Source: Alphaproteobacteria bacterium
GTDB taxonomy: Bacteria; Pseudomonadota; Alphaproteobacteria; Rhizobiales; OSC116
Assembly (NCBI GenBank): GCA_002400495.2
Contig: NVQL02000082.1
Location: 1-33,676, forward strand
Direction of reading: 5' to 3'
DNA length: 33,676 nt
Shown: piece after piece, positions 33,476 to 33,676 of the stretch
Position numbering within the stretch: position 1 is the first letter of the stretch
Layout of the letters: every line of letters begins with the position of its first letter
The notes under the pieces: generated by a model
The model's database searches: none
What the model was told of the DNA's origin: nothing
Seen by the model: only the letters and a program-made list of their open reading frames with translations
Made by a program: the position numbers and the translations under genes

Positions 33476-33676
33476 TTATGCTGCGTCTTGTCCTTCTTCA
33501 ACATCTTGTGTTGGGCCAGAATCTTTACCTTTAGCCGTTACATCACGGTCAACAAGTTCAATCACTGCCATGGGTGCATTATCACCATAACGGAAACCAG
33601 CTTTAAGCACGCGTGTATAGCCGCCATTACGTTCTTTATAACGTGGGCCCAATACATCGAAAAGCTTTTTAGCTTG
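33476..33676 (-). CDS. rplQ: 50S ribosomal protein L17, C-terminal part (5' end beyond the window)
   Basis: The last 66 codons of rplQ. The frame opens at the right edge with [19 protein letters not shown] and continues [22 protein letters not shown], the conserved bL17 core. A variable acidic tail ([11 protein letters not shown]) precedes the TAA at 33476-33478. It is a 50S subunit protein. In most bacteria it is last in the alpha operon after rpoA, consistent with the terminator found right after the stop. The N-terminal half and the rest of the operon lie beyond the window. Confidence 0.95.
   Translation of the reverse strand, partial: QAKKLFDVLGPRYKERNGGYTRVLKAGFRYGDNAPMAVIELVDRDVTAKGKDSGPTQDVEEGQDAA

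Noticed and set aside
1..33676. CRISPR array, tRNA/rRNA gene, insertion sequence or prophage
   Set aside because: I found no repeat-spacer pattern, no tRNA-like cloverleaf, no transposase and no phage genes; all intergenic gaps are under about 150 bases.

Overview
The window looks like a chromosome segment of a compact, moderately low-GC alphaproteobacterium, probably a free-living aquatic heterotroph. Three things support this: an ATP12-type F1-ATPase assembly chaperone (a family of Alphaproteobacteria and mitochondria), the syntenic block rplQ - periplasmic serine protease - rarA - crcB - rluC, and very tight gene packing with 1-9 nt overlaps, including three convergent stop-codon overlaps. 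I cannot name the genus. There are no RNA genes, insertion sequences, CRISPR arrays or gene-free stretches over 300 bases.

Region 1 (1-19785) is one catabolic island for CoA-activated acids. From left to right it holds: two Liv-type ABC permeases (livM cut by the left edge, livH); an alpha/beta hydrolase, two SDR dehydrogenases, a PaaI-type thioesterase and a zinc-free quinone-reductase-like MDR (minus strand); a fused enoyl-CoA hydratase/3-hydroxyacyl-CoA dehydrogenase and a PaaG-like crotonase (plus strand); four acyl-CoA dehydrogenases (ACADs) forming two catalytic/non-catalytic pairs, an enoyl-reductase-like MDR and an ACAD11-type ACAD (minus strand); then MaoC hydratase, thiolase, a histidine-phosphatase-fold protein, an ACAD11-type kinase and a TetR regulator (plus strand). 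The island has full beta-oxidation chemistry. The split ACAD11 module (kinase plus dehydrogenase) suggests it can also deal with 4-hydroxyacyl-CoAs. The true substrate is unknown, and no CoA ligase is visible.

The island is tied together by a palindrome, CATAC-N6-GTATG. One copy precedes livH, one lies between the divergent MDR and fadJ-like operons, and one lies between the divergent ACAD and maoC operons. A fourth, slightly divergent copy precedes the propionyl-CoA carboxylase operon at 24.6 kb. The TetR gene at the end of the maoC operon is the obvious candidate regulator.

Region 2 (19881-24512) holds thiol peroxidase, an unknown membrane protein, a hydroxypyruvate-isomerase-like TIM barrel, a HAD hydrolase broken by one extra AT unit in an (AT)n run, ATP12, and a cysteine-free TipA/SkgA-like MerR regulator. 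The MerR promoter has the expected 19-bp spacer with an internal palindrome. A second near-identical copy of that element lies between HAD and ATP12, facing a ribosome binding site and a four-codon ORF.

Region 3 (24603-33676) holds pccB-pccA (propionyl-CoA carboxylase), lipB, an orphan 77-residue FliN/SpoA protein, and the minus-strand operon degP/Q-like protease - rarA - crcB - rluC. It ends with the 3' end of rplQ and a textbook UUCG-loop terminator.
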